NCBI RefSeq assembly: GCF_017875395.1
Contig: NZ_JAGGMO010000004.1
Coordinates: 66,478-130,477 of the forward strand
Reading direction: 5' to 3'
Length of the DNA: 64,000 bases
From: Methanococcus voltae
GTDB lineage: Archaea; AGJL01; Methanococci; Methanococcales; Methanococcaceae
Numbering within the stretch: the first letter of the stretch is position 1; each line of letters starts with the position of its first letter. The position numbers and the translations under genes were made by a program. The notes below the pieces were generated by a model. The model saw nothing but the letters and a program-made list of their open reading frames with translations. It was not told the origin of the DNA and ran no database searches. Positions 44,809 to 54,249 of the stretch are shown piece after piece.

Positions 44809-45444
44809 TTAATTAGTGTCCTCATCATCTGCAGTATCTTGAGTATTTGAGTTATTTACACTGCACAAAACCCTATATCCAGATTTTATTTTAACAATTT
44901 CCACATTGCCGTATGTTTTTTCCATGAAATCAGTTAAAGATTTTGCCCCGTGTTTGGTCTTAATAACCACATAAATTTTACCATTTGGCTTTAAATAATC
45001 TAATCCTTCAGATATTATTTGATGAATAATTGCCTTACCTGCTTTTATAGGGGGGTTACAAATTATTACATCAAATTTAGAGTCTTTTGGGACTTCCTCA
45101 TATAAATTACCTTGTAAAACTGTTATGTTTTTGTTTTGGACGTGGTTCAATTTTATGTTTTGTTTTGCTAAACTAACGGACCTTTTATTAATATCTGTCA
45201 TTACAACGGAATTAACGTCGTCTGCTAAAGATATTCCAATAGCTCCGTAACCACAGCCCATATCTAAAATATCATCATCTTTTTTGAATTCTGAATAATT
45301 AACAAGGATTTGAGAACCTTTATCTACGTAATTAGGGGAAAAAATACCTGCATCTGTATTAAATGACAATACTTTGTTATTTATGGTACCTTTTATTGTT
45401 GTTTCATTGTGTTTAGAATTCGGGTTCTCTGAAAAATAGTGCAT
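44809..45444 (-). CDS. RsmC-like class I SAM methyltransferase
   Basis: 211 residues of the small methyltransferase family. Motif I is I-L-D-M-G-C-G-Y-G-A-I-G (about 60-71), and the N-P-P-I motif typical of amino- or guanine-N2 methyltransferases is present, with V-M-T-D-I-N between. It begins M-H-Y-F-S-E-N-P, a family-typical start. It resembles the archaeal protein MJ0882. The target (rRNA or other) is not known. The C-terminus ends in an acidic N/D/T tail. Confidence 0.85.
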   Translation of the reverse strand: MHYFSENPNSKHNETTIKGTINNKVLSFNTDAGIFSPNYVDKGSQILVNYSEFKKDDDILDMGCGYGAIGISLADDVNSVVMTDINKRSVSLAKQNIKLNHVQNKNITVLQGNLYEEVPKDSKFDVIICNPPIKAGKAIIHQIISEGLDYLKPNGKIYVVIKTKHGAKSLTDFMEKTYGNVEIVKIKSGYRVLCSVNNSNTQDTADDEDTN

Positions 45445-45458
45445 ATTCTGACCTTTTA

Positions 45459-45510
45459 AATTTTTAAACTTTAATTTTAACTTTAATTTTAACTTTAATT
45501 TTAACTTTAA
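45459..45510. repeat. 12-bp tandem repeat, about 4 copies
   Basis: Unit tttaattttaac is repeated about four times directly upstream of the methyltransferase gene start. Confidence 0.85.
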
Positions 45511-45596
45511 TTTTTAATTTCTGTTAATATATTGTAAGAAATTATAATATAAAAATATAGTATAAAATATAGTATAAAATATATTTTATAGTTATA

Positions 45597-46499
45597 CTAT
45601 AATGAAGTAGCTAATTCTACTTTTTTTCGTTTTTCTGTGAGTGTTAATAAACCTACGGACATGAGTACTAATAAGGTACCTGAAGCCATTGAGAAATTTA
45701 AGGATTCGCCCAATAGTAAAATTCCGATGACTACACTTACAATAGGTTCCATAGTACTTAATATAGCAGCATTAGACGCTCCAATTTCACCAACTCCTTT
45801 TAAGAATAAAATTAAGGAGATTGCCGTTGAAAATATGGCTACAAAAGCCATAGCTCCCCAAGCCATAGGTGTTAAATTCAACACAATTCCATTTGTGAGG
45901 AATCCATATATTAAAAGGATTGCAGAAGCTGAAACTGTTAAGTAATAGGAAGATACAATAGCATCGGAACATGTTAATTTGCCTTGTCCTGCTGCTACGA
46001 TGTAAACTGCATAGAGTACACCAGAAATTAAGCCGAGGAATATTCCATAAGGGTCTAATATTCCACCTTCACTATTTGCTAACAATATTACGCCAGCTAT
46101 AGAAAGTAAAAGACAAAATACCTTTTCCTTGAGTACTTTTTCTTTAAAGAGTGTAACCATTATTATAACCACTGAAGCTGGGTATACGAAATGTAAAACC
46201 GTAGCGGTACCCGTTGGTATATAGTAATACGATACGACTAGAGATAAAGCGGCTGCTACGTAAAATAAAGCCCCGTACAATGCTATATCAAATATTTTGG
46301 TTGTGGTTACTTTTTTATCTACTTTTTTGATATTCAAATATGCGCCTAAAAAAATGGCTGCAATTAAAAATCTAAACAATATAACAGTTGTGGCATTAGA
46401 ACCGCCGTCAAAAGCAATTAATGCAAAAAATGGCACCATACCATAAGAGCCAGAAGCCAATAAAACATAAAATATCCCTTTTAAATTAGATGCAGACAT
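45597..46499 (-). CDS. EamA/DMT-family transporter
   Basis: 300 residues, ten predicted transmembrane helices in two EamA repeats. It starts S-N-L-K-G-I-F-Y-V-L-L-A-S-G-S-Y-G and has the typical second-repeat E-P-I-V-S-V-V-I-G-I-L-L-L-G-E near residue 255. A metabolite exporter; the substrate cannot be told. AGGTAA ribosome site. It lies downstream of the L24e gene, where ndk sits in some archaeal genomes. Confidence 0.88.
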   Translation of the reverse strand: MSASNLKGIFYVLLASGSYGMVPFFALIAFDGGSNATTVILFRFLIAAIFLGAYLNIKKVDKKVTTTKIFDIALYGALFYVAAALSLVVSYYYIPTGTATVLHFVYPASVVIIMVTLFKEKVLKEKVFCLLLSIAGVILLANSEGGILDPYGIFLGLISGVLYAVYIVAAGQGKLTCSDAIVSSYYLTVSASAILLIYGFLTNGIVLNLTPMAWGAMAFVAIFSTAISLILFLKGVGEIGASNAAILSTMEPIVSVVIGILLLGESLNFSMASGTLLVLMSVGLLTLTEKRKKVELATSL

Positions 46500-46842
46500 T
46501 ACATTACCTTTTTAATTTTTATCGTTTATGTATTTGTATATTTTTTATATACTTTTTGCATATTTTATTTTTAATATTTTTTAATATTTTTTAATAGTTG
46601 TATTTTTTAGCGAAATATGTTTTAAGTTTAAACTAAACTAAACTAAACTAAATATGGTATAGCATAAGCTGTAAATTATAAAAACAATTCAAAAATTCTT
46701 AATTACTTAAGATTAATCAATAAAAAACAATATTTAGTTAATTCAATCAACGTATCGTCAAATTAAATAAAAGGAAAAAAACTAATAATTTAAATTTAAA
46801 ATTAAGTTAATTAATTTAATTATTCAACTTAAATTATTATAT
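46500..46842. other. Intergenic region after the L24e gene
   Basis: Very AT-rich, with a run of aacta repeats at 46628-46648 and tttttaatat repeats at 46570-46595. It holds the EamA gene promoter. No other feature is seen. Confidence 0.4.
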
Positions 46843-47034
46843 TTATTGTTGTCCTTTTGTTATTCTTCTGAAGATGTTTGTCCATCTTAATCTTCTTCCT
46901 ACTCTACCGAGTTTGAAGTTTTTTTCACATTTTGATGAGCAAAAGTGCATAACTGAACCATCTTTTTTAACGTATTTTTTTCCGCATCCTGGTTCAATTT
47001 CACCTTCGCAAAAGCTACATGTTTTCCATTCCAT
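46843..47034 (-). CDS. rpl24e: Large-subunit ribosomal protein L24e
   Basis: 63 residues. M-E-W-K-T-C-S-F-C-E-G-E-I-E-P-G-C-G begins a Cys4 zinc site, completed by H-F-C-S-S-K-C. The remainder is basic. The start is ATG 47034 after GGTGATGAAA; upstream in-frame ATG, GTG and TTG codons fall in the ribosome site itself. It is third in a cluster with L7Ae and S28e on the same strand. Confidence 0.96.
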   Translation of the reverse strand: MEWKTCSFCEGEIEPGCGKKYVKKDGSVMHFCSSKCEKNFKLGRVGRRLRWTNIFRRITKGQQ

Positions 47035-47167
47035 TTTCATCACCAAGTCGGAATTGTAGGTAATTTTAATTATATCATATATTATAGTATATTATGCCAT
47101 AGTATACAATAAATTACAATTACCGTATGATATCCGATTATAAGAATATGTTAGGATTGTCATCCAC

Positions 47168-47398
47168 TTATCTTCTTCTTTTTCCTAAAGGTTTTGCTTC
47201 TCTCTCGGTTTCTCTTAACATAATGATGTCGCCGAGTTTAACTGGACCTTTAACGTTTCTTGTTAAAATTCTACCATTGTCTTTTCCGCCTAAGATTTTG
47301 CATCTTACCTGGAAAATTTCGCCAGTAACTCCTGTTTTACCATTTACTTGAATGATTTCAGCAGCTACTGCCTCTTTGTATACCATTTCATCAGCCAT
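47168..47398 (-). CDS. rps28e: Small-subunit ribosomal protein S28e
   Basis: 76 residues with the OB-fold pattern [21 protein letters not shown] and the conserved R-N-V-K-G-P-V and E-T-E-R-E-A end, closing in R-R-R. It is directly downstream of rpl7ae, in the arrangement common among archaea, and is followed by rpl24e. Confidence 0.97.
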   Translation of the reverse strand: MADEMVYKEAVAAEIIQVNGKTGVTGEIFQVRCKILGGKDNGRILTRNVKGPVKLGDIIMLRETEREAKPLGKRRR

Positions 47399-47483
47399 TG
47401 CTAATCACCTAATTTGTGCTTATGCTTCGTGTTTCTAATAATATAAATAAATTTTCGAAAGCAAATCAAATTTTTAAATCAAA

Positions 47484-47837
47484 TTATGCTTTTAAAGCGT
47501 TAACTTTTTCAACTAACTCGTTTAATCCTTCAGCATCTTCGGTTTCAATAATAGCAATTGCTGATGTAGGAACTTCTAAGTTTGCAGCTTTTCCTAAATC
47601 TTCTTTTGTAGCGCAGTATGTGTATGCGATACCTTTTTCTTCACAGATAGCAGGTATGTGTGCTACGATTTCTTCAGGTTGAACGTCCTTAGCAACAACT
47701 ACTAATTTAGCTCTACTTCTTTCTACTGCTTTGGTTACTTCATTAGCTCCCTTTTTAATCATAGTAGCTTTTGAAACTACTTCAGCAGTTTTCTCTTCTA
47801 ATTCTTGTGGTACTTCAAATTTTACATAAACAGCCAT
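47484..47837 (-). CDS. rpl7ae: Large-subunit ribosomal protein L7Ae (K-turn-binding protein)
   Basis: 117 residues. L7Ae binds kink-turns in rRNA and box C/D and H/ACA guide RNAs. [13 protein letters not shown] contacts RNA, and [10 protein letters not shown] and A-I-A-I-I-E are family elements. ATG 47837 is chosen because GAAGGAGGTCATA directly precedes it. An open frame extends 19 codons further (to 47894) but that part covers the leader. Transcribed with rps28e and rpl24e. Its leader contains a K-loop candidate. Confidence 0.97.
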   Translation of the reverse strand: MAVYVKFEVPQELEEKTAEVVSKATMIKKGANEVTKAVERSRAKLVVVAKDVQPEEIVAHIPAICEEKGIAYTYCATKEDLGKAANLEVPTSAIAIIETEDAEGLNELVEKVNALKA

Positions 47838-48226
47838 ATTATGACCTCCTTCACTATTTAAAAAAATTTTTTTATCCGGATGGCACCCACTCATATCATC
47901 ATGGTATTAAAAGAGTGGTACTCTACTATACTATACAATAGTATATAATAGTTACGGTCAATGTACTTAAAAAATAGAAATAATTTTAGAATAATTTAAA
48001 ATAATCGGCATATTTCAGACAATTAAATTAAATAAGTTAAATTAATAGATGGATAACCATATTAAGATTAATAGGTATCTTAAATTATTTTTATTTATTT
48101 TATAGGTACAATATATCAGATGTTAGTTATCCTATATTATTTTATTTTATTTTATTTTATTATTTTATTTACTATTTTAGTAATTAGTTTATTATTTTTT
48201 TTTATTTTTTATTTTATTTTTTATAC
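47838..48226. other. Leader and promoter of L7Ae; spacer to glmM
   Basis: The L7Ae leader of about 80 bases with its K-loop candidate and TATA box (tattatata, minus strand, about 47942-47950). Beyond it is AT-rich spacer with T-rich repeats of ttttatttta at 48135-48225 that could end glmM transcription. Confidence 0.5.
47887..47904 (-). promoter_or_regulatory. Candidate L7Ae-binding K-loop in the rpl7ae leader
   Basis: On the mRNA strand the 18 bases read CCAT-GAT-GA-TAT-GA-GTGG. CCAT pairs with GTGG (one U.G), GAT is the three-base bulge, and the two GA steps are set for tandem sheared pairs under a short loop. The stretch ATGATGA equals the box C consensus. L7Ae is the protein that binds such motifs. 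The site is about 50 bases before the start and close to the predicted transcription start (~47920). Autoregulation is inferred. Confidence 0.5.
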
Positions 48227-49612
48227 TTATTTTATTATTTTATCCAACAATTCTTTTGATTTATTAAATAATTCTTCTGCAATTTTCTTATCCTTTGCTT
48301 CTACCCTAATTCTAATGTATGGTTCAGTACCTGACGGTCTAATTAATACCCAGGCGTCCTTATCTGCAATATCGAACCTTGCACCGTCAAGCGTATTTGG
48401 AACGCAGTTGAATATTGCCTCACCTTCTTTTACAACAAGTTTCATTGCTTCACTTTTACAGCCGTCATCGCAAGGTATTTTCTCACGCATATTGTCATAA
48501 GCAGGTATTTCATCCATTATATCACATAATTTTTTATTAAAATGCTCCATCATTTCTAAAAGTCTTAAACCGGAGAGTATACCATCAGGAGTCATATGTA
48601 TTCCGCTATGAATCCAAGTTCCTGAAGGTTCACCACCAAATTGGATATTTTCTCCGTTTTTAGTTAATTCCTTAATTTTATTGGATACTGCAACGTCCCC
48701 AACTTTTGTACGTACTATTTCTACCTTTTTACCTTTTGAATTAGCATTTACATACTCATCTAATGCAATTGAAGCGTCTATTGTGGTTATAATAGTTTTT
48801 GTGCCCGTAGTTTCTACTATAAACCTAGAATATGCAGTCAGTAGTTTATCAAAATCTGTTATCCTACCTTTTTCGTCGATTGCGATCATTCTATCTGCAT
48901 CACCGTCGTGTGCAATTGCAATGTAATCCTTATTAGGTATGCTATTTAATCCTTTTACCATATCCATTGTTTCTGTTAGGTTTTTTTCATTTGGTTCAGG
49001 CATTCTACCCACAAAACGACCATCAAAGTGAGAATTTACGGAAATTACCTTACAACCTACTTCGGTGAATAAATAAGGGGATAATTCGCAAGCTGCAGCG
49101 TTACTGCAATCTACTAAAACGTTATGTTTTTTGTGTCCTTTTGTAATTTGGGTCAAGTTATCAATTATAAATTTACAGTATTCTATTATCGAATATTTGT
49201 CATCTGCCACTTTACCGATGTTACTCCAATTAGTTCGCTCATATTCCTTATTTACAATTATGGATTCAATAAGGTGCTCCTGTTCCTCTAAAAATGCCGT
49301 ACCATCGCTATTGAATAGTTTTATACCATTATATTCTGGCGGATTATGTGATGCAGTAATCATAATTCCTGCGTCGTAGTTTTTTGAAGCAAAACCAAGA
49401 ACTGGGGTCGGTACAATACCCAATTTACTTACTGTAGCACCGCCATTTAAAAGACCGGTTATGATGGCACTTTCGATTAACTCTCCAGTCGTTCTTGAGT
49501 CTCTACCGATCACTACATTTTTATAATTCTTTGCGATTGCGAAACCCACATTGTATGCTATTTCGGGGCTTAAATTTTTCATTCTAATTCCTGATGTTCC
49601 AAATAATTTCAT
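48227..49612 (-). CDS. glmM: Phosphoglucosamine mutase / phosphohexomutase
   Basis: 461 residues of the alpha-D-phosphohexomutase family, converting glucosamine-6-P to glucosamine-1-P for UDP-GlcNAc (surface glycans). The phosphoserine loop is T-A-S-H-N-P-P-E-Y-N-G with Ser near residue 88; the metal loop is D-G-D-A-D-R; sugar binding is G-G-E-P-S-G; phosphate binding is R-P-S-G-T-E-P. Start M-K-L-F-G-T-S-G-I-R. Phosphomannomutase activity cannot be excluded. Confidence 0.9.
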   Translation of the reverse strand: MKLFGTSGIRMKNLSPEIAYNVGFAIAKNYKNVVIGRDSRTTGELIESAIITGLLNGGATVSKLGIVPTPVLGFASKNYDAGIMITASHNPPEYNGIKLFNSDGTAFLEEQEHLIESIIVNKEYERTNWSNIGKVADDKYSIIEYCKFIIDNLTQITKGHKKHNVLVDCSNAAACELSPYLFTEVGCKVISVNSHFDGRFVGRMPEPNEKNLTETMDMVKGLNSIPNKDYIAIAHDGDADRMIAIDEKGRITDFDKLLTAYSRFIVETTGTKTIITTIDASIALDEYVNANSKGKKVEIVRTKVGDVAVSNKIKELTKNGENIQFGGEPSGTWIHSGIHMTPDGILSGLRLLEMMEHFNKKLCDIMDEIPAYDNMREKIPCDDGCKSEAMKLVVKEGEAIFNCVPNTLDGARFDIADKDAWVLIRPSGTEPYIRIRVEAKDKKIAEELFNKSKELLDKIIK

Positions 49613-49884
49613 AATATCCCGTTTTGTATAACTTTATTATATCTTTATTATATCTTTATTATAAATTATTTTTAAGTTAATTTATAATTCTTAATCATTT
49701 TAAATATTACATTATTTTATATATTTGTATTTATTTAAATTATAATATGAGATAATAAAATAATAAAATAAGTATAAAAAATAAAATAAAATAAATAATA
49801 ATGTAATAAATATTGTTAGGATGTGAAATTTAGTTTGTTAGATTATAATGTAGTTTGAATAATTCAACGAAAAAGGGTAAAACC

Positions 49885-50874
49885 ATGCGTAAAATTCTAA
49901 AAATGGTTGAAAATGATGGGGAATTAAAAGATTTTGTAGATATACTGTTTCAATATTACAAAAATAAAGAAATTAATTTATCAGATAATAAATTAAAAAA
50001 ATACGGCATTATTCGAGAAATAGACGAACTTTTGATATATGATAAAAAAGGACCTTTATACATTAGTTTACATGATTTTAATGAAATACCACTATTTAGA
50101 ACCGAATTAGAAGCCATAAGTTATTTAAAATCAATGAATATAACTCCTGAAACTTCATATGATGAATTAAACGATTTTGAAAAGGGAGTTCTTATAGAAA
50201 ACCTTTTGCAGAAAGCTAAAAATTGGGTACCCTTAGGGTACAAAAAAATTGTAGAAGACGTTTTATTAGGTAGTGATTATTGGTTAACCAATAAAAGAGG
50301 CGAAAAAATACATTTGTGCAAATATGTGGCATACTTAAATTCATTGGCGAAAATGGGAAAATTAAAAGAAGTCGAATATGCTTTAGTAAATAAAACTATG
50401 GAAAATCATATGGAAAATTTAATGGAATATAGGCTATTATTAGCCAAATCAATATCGATTTTTGACACCATGTTGGACAATAATATCAAATATGCCAATA
50501 TAGACTATAAATTTCTTGGTAAAAGACGTAAGCATGAAGAATATAGTATGCTTTGTCAATATATTCATCTAAATAAAAGTCTTTCAGAAAATTTAATGTC
50601 AAAACTCGGACTGAATAATAATTCGCTCTTAAGGAAATACTATCCTGTATTAGTACATACTGCATATACCAATCCTAATATAAGTTATTTAATGCCGTTC
50701 TTTATATTTGATGGCATCGAAGAGATTTCTGTTTATGCCAAAATACCTAAATTATTGAAAATAAAGTATAATCTTGATTTCAAAGGAATGGATTTAACTG
50801 GGAATAATACTTATTTCGGTAATTGGTCTAAAAGACAGTTAAAATCATACTTAAGACCTGGAGAACGAGTATAA
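49885..50874 (+). CDS. Hypothetical protein
   Basis: 329 residues from ATG 49885 (upstream GGGTAA); a TTG at 49855 would add 10. No known domain recognised. Soluble, mainly helical, with W-V-P-L-G-Y-K-K-I-V-E-D-V-L-L near residue 110 and Y-L-M-P-F-F-I-F-D-G near 275. Asn/Lys/Tyr-rich. It lies alone between glmM and the M42 peptidase. Confidence 0.6.
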   Translation: MRKILKMVENDGELKDFVDILFQYYKNKEINLSDNKLKKYGIIREIDELLIYDKKGPLYISLHDFNEIPLFRTELEAISYLKSMNITPETSYDELNDFEKGVLIENLLQKAKNWVPLGYKKIVEDVLLGSDYWLTNKRGEKIHLCKYVAYLNSLAKMGKLKEVEYALVNKTMENHMENLMEYRLLLAKSISIFDTMLDNNIKYANIDYKFLGKRRKHEEYSMLCQYIHLNKSLSENLMSKLGLNNNSLLRKYYPVLVHTAYTNPNISYLMPFFIFDGIEEISVYAKIPKLLKIKYNLDFKGMDLTGNNTYFGNWSKRQLKSYLRPGERV

Positions 50875-50985
50875 TCGATTAAATATTATAAAAATAGGAA
50901 AAAATTAATTAGAATAAAATATTTAATTAATAATTAATTATTTTATTATTTGAAGAAATATCAATTGAAATTCTATTTTAGAATC

Positions 50986-52071
50986 TTAAAAGTATTTATG
51001 TACATTTTCTAAACATTTTAATATTAATTTGGTGGTATTTTCTAAATCTTCAATTTCTATAACTTCCACTGGTGTGTGTATGTATCTTGAAGGCACTGAA
51101 ACAACCCCTGTTGGTATACCGTCTCTTGTTAAGTGAATAGCTGTTGCATCAGTCGTTCCGCCATCTCCTACTTCATATTGAACAGGTATTTCAGTTTCTA
51201 TTTTTCCTTCAACTTCTTTTTTATTGATTTCTCTTAACATTTTTAAGACTTTTCCACTTACGAGGATGCCTCTTCCTGAAGCATCTGCGATTGTAACAAC
51301 AGGCCCTTTGCCCATTTCTACAGGTGCGTCCTCTAATTTAATTCCTGGGTGATCTCCACAGATTGTAACGTCTAAAGCAAATGCTATGTCAGGGTTTATC
51401 CCAAATGCTGATGTTTTAGCACCTTTTAAACCAACTTCTTCTTGAACAGTACCTACTGCGTAAAATTGGCAATCTAGTCCTTCTTTTTCGCTTGATTCAG
51501 AAATCTGCTTCATAGCTTCTAAAAGCACGGCACAACCTGCTCTGTTATCAAATGATTTGCAAGTTACCCTTTTATCTCCGAGCATATCGAAGTCTGTTCT
51601 AAATGAGATAGCAGTTCCTATTTCGATACCCATAGCTTCTGCTTCTTCTCTGTTTGAAGCACCTACATCGATAAACATTAAATCGGATTTTATTAATTTG
51701 TTTCTTTCGCTTTCATCCATTTTGTGAGGTGGTTTTGAACCTAAAACACCGATTATGTCACCTTTTGTAGTGTGAACAACTACTTTTTGGTTTAATAACA
51801 TTTGATCGTTTATTCCGCCTATTTTAACGAATTTTAAGAAACCTTTATCGTCAATGTATTTTACCATTAAACCTATTTCATCCATGTGTGTTGCAATCAT
51901 TACTTTAGGTCCTTTTGAACCTTTTTTTGCGATTAAATTACCAAAATTATCCTCGTATATTTCGTCAGCATATTTTTCTAATTCTTTTCTCATGTAATTT
52001 CTTACATTATCTTCATTTCCTGAAATACCTTTTTCAGTTGCTAAATCTTTTAAATAGTCCAATGTAGACAC
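50986..52071 (-). CDS. M42-family TET aminopeptidase
   Basis: 361 residues, a dinuclear metal peptidase of the M42/TET type that degrades peptides in the cytosol. Metal and catalytic motifs: [24 protein letters not shown] (Glu-Glu), [10 protein letters not shown] and, near the end, R-Y-I-H-T-P-V-E-V. The start is GTG 52071 with GGTGAAAAA. Older annotations call such proteins endoglucanases, which is wrong for this motif set. Confidence 0.92.
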   Translation of the reverse strand: MSTLDYLKDLATEKGISGNEDNVRNYMRKELEKYADEIYEDNFGNLIAKKGSKGPKVMIATHMDEIGLMVKYIDDKGFLKFVKIGGINDQMLLNQKVVVHTTKGDIIGVLGSKPPHKMDESERNKLIKSDLMFIDVGASNREEAEAMGIEIGTAISFRTDFDMLGDKRVTCKSFDNRAGCAVLLEAMKQISESSEKEGLDCQFYAVGTVQEEVGLKGAKTSAFGINPDIAFALDVTICGDHPGIKLEDAPVEMGKGPVVTIADASGRGILVSGKVLKMLREINKKEVEGKIETEIPVQYEVGDGGTTDATAIHLTRDGIPTGVVSVPSRYIHTPVEVIEIEDLENTTKLILKCLENVHKYF

Positions 52072-52390
52072 TTTTTCACCTTATTTTGGCGTATTTGATA
52101 TATTATTTATTTGATTCATTGTATGTATATTAACTAATAAATAATAAATAATAATTAATACGTAATTGTGTAATTTATTGTCATAACTATTATTTTATTG
52201 ATAATTTATAAAGATATCTTTTTTAATTTAATTTTCATTATAAATAATGATATAAAATAGCCGAATAAAAAGAATAAGGGTCTAGATAAAAGTAAGATAA
52301 AATAAAAAAAATAATATAAAATAATATAAAATAATATAAAATAAAAAAATAAAAAAAATAAAAAAAATAATATGAAAATTTATTTAAGTT
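52072..52390. other. Intergenic region, AT repeats only
   Basis: Contains aataatataaaa repeats (52310-52345) next to runs of aataaaaaa. It holds the GTG-start M42 promoter and the end of the rhodanese gene. No other feature. Confidence 0.4.
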
Positions 52391-53122
52391 TTATTTAAGT
52401 TTATAAGCTTTAAAGCCCCCTACTAATCGCCTTGTTTTAAAACCCATTAATTTCAAGAGTGTAGTTATTGTTTGGCTTCTCATACCGCCCCTTGCACAAT
52501 ATACGATTATTTCTTTGCTTTTATCCAATTGTAAGAATTCATCAACTAATCTTGGAATTCCTGCCTTCATATATTGCCCTGCAAGCTCGATAGCTTTTTC
52601 ATTACCTTCTTTTTTGAAAACAATGCCCATATTTTTATGTTCATCATCCATAAAGAGAGGTATGTTTATTGAATGAGGTATTCTTTTTTCATGATACTCA
52701 TGAGGCGACCTTGCATCAACTAGTATATAATTCTCGTCAAAATCATTAATAGTTGCATCTTCATCACCTATTAGGTACATTCCATCATATTCTAGGTCAT
52801 TATCGGGTAAAAGATAGTTTAATTCCTCATTTGTTATTAAAGATTCATCTAATTCCTTACCTATTGAATTCAAGAAAGATTTAATGTTTATAGGCTCAAA
52901 ATAAATTAATTTATTTTCGCTTTCAATCTTTTCAAATGTAAAAACTTCTGGTTTTTTGATTCCTTTTGAAGTTTTTAATATGAAAGATGCCAATTCTCCA
53001 CTTAATTTACCTGCAAGTATTTTTTTCCCATCGGTTATTACTTTTGAACCGTTATGTAGCATAATTACTAATACCACATCTTTTTTAAAAGTTAGTAACC
53101 TTGAAAGTATTTCTTCGTCCAT
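52391..53122 (-). CDS. selU: SelU rhodanese subunit (tRNA 2-selenouridine synthase, part 1)
   Basis: 243 residues. The first ~115 residues are not recognised. The rest is a rhodanese domain matching the N-terminal half of bacterial SelU/MnmH: V-D-A-R-S-P-H-E-Y, I-P-H-S-I-N-I-P-L-F-M-D-D-E-H, then the active-site Y-C-A-R-G-G-M-R-S and R-L-V-G-G-F-K-A-Y. SelU exchanges sulfur for selenium on wobble 2-thiouridine. In methanococci a two-protein (bipartite) enzyme is known, and the P-loop half is the neighbouring upstream gene 213 bases away. Selenophosphate would come from selD at 11-12 kb. Confidence 0.85.
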   Translation of the reverse strand: MDEEILSRLLTFKKDVVLVIMLHNGSKVITDGKKILAGKLSGELASFILKTSKGIKKPEVFTFEKIESENKLIYFEPINIKSFLNSIGKELDESLITNEELNYLLPDNDLEYDGMYLIGDEDATINDFDENYILVDARSPHEYHEKRIPHSINIPLFMDDEHKNMGIVFKKEGNEKAIELAGQYMKAGIPRLVDEFLQLDKSKEIIVYCARGGMRSQTITTLLKLMGFKTRRLVGGFKAYKLK

Positions 53123-53335
53123 AAAATCACATTAGTTCAATAATCCTTTTTTTCTGATAAATAAATATCGACATACTAAAAATATTAAAATATTAAAATA
53201 TTAAAATATTAAAATTATATTTGTATATTAAAATATTAGTATATCAATATATTAAAATAAATTGTACAGTAGTGTTGTTAAATCCTAAATTAAAGTAGTA
53301 AATTAAAGTAATAATTAATAAAGACTTAAAAAGAC

Positions 53336-53995
53336 TTAAATTTCTAAATTGTTTTCTTTTAAAACTAAATTTATAAACTTCTCCACATCTCCGAAGGATT
53401 CTTTCGAATTTATATTGTTTATTTCCAAAGCACAGTCGACTTTTTGAATATGTCTTAAATAATGATCTGCATAAAGGTTTTCTTCAATCATTTCGGAAGC
53501 TTTATAATACTCATCATTTTTAATTAGCCCTTCAATCTCTTTAAGGACGTCAACCATTTTATGTTTAAAAAAACTTTGTAATAAGTTAATTTTACCTATT
53601 AAAACCTCTTTTTCTTCTTCATTTTGAGGTTCATACCATTTTAAAAGCCTTTTCATTTGACAATCGTATGGGCAATCGATTAAAATATTATTGCTATAGT
53701 TTTTCAAATCAGAATACGGTTCGGGGATTTTAACTTTATCTTGTCCGCCTATGTACCTACCTTCAAATTCTACGATACAATAACCTTTTTCTAATGCTTT
53801 TTCGTGTTGCTCTTTTATTAATCTGTCAAAAGTTTCCTGATCATTCTGTTTTAAATGATACAAGTCCCCTAAAACGCTCCCTTTGGTGTTTGCACAGCCT
53901 TCTATATCTACTACGGAATAGTTATTTTCTTTTAATAATTCTAATATTTCGGTCTTTCCACAACCCGTTTTTCCAAATAATCCGATAATTATCAT
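53336..53995 (-). CDS. selU: SelU P-loop subunit (tRNA 2-selenouridine synthase, part 2)
   Basis: 219 residues, equal to the C-terminal ATP-binding half of bacterial SelU/MnmH. Walker A is G-K-T-G-C-G-K-T-E near residues 8-16, followed by the SelU-typical D-I-E-G-C-A-N-T-K-G-S and I-V-E-F-E-G-R-Y-I-G. It is transcribed before the rhodanese gene, so the two halves are in the order opposite to the fused bacterial protein. GGGTG ribosome site. Confidence 0.85.
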   Translation of the reverse strand: MIIIGLFGKTGCGKTEILELLKENNYSVVDIEGCANTKGSVLGDLYHLKQNDQETFDRLIKEQHEKALEKGYCIVEFEGRYIGGQDKVKIPEPYSDLKNYSNNILIDCPYDCQMKRLLKWYEPQNEEEKEVLIGKINLLQSFFKHKMVDVLKEIEGLIKNDEYYKASEMIEENLYADHYLRHIQKVDCALEINNINSKESFGDVEKFINLVLKENNLEI

Positions 53996-54249
53996 TTATG
54001 CACCCATGTATTTCAGTTTTAGTACTGTAAGTACATATGACGTCGTAGTATAAAAACCCTATTAAAAATCCGATACCTATTAAAAAAACTAATTGTTTAA
54101 ATACATCTAAATATAGAATTGTATAAATATATAAATTTATTAAAAAATAATAAACTAATTACTAAAATAATAAAATACTATTAAAATACTATTAAAATAA
54201 GTATAAAATAAGTATAAAATAAGTATAAAAATAAAATAATATTAAAATA

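Noticed and set aside
47838-47894. 19-residue N-terminal extension of L7Ae
   Set aside because: A perfect GGAGGT site just before ATG 47837 and family length favour the shorter form; the extra part is the leader.
48120-48500. 126-codon frame at the glmM end
   Set aside because: It is antisense to glmM and begins with a run of Phe/Leu/Ile from T-rich DNA.
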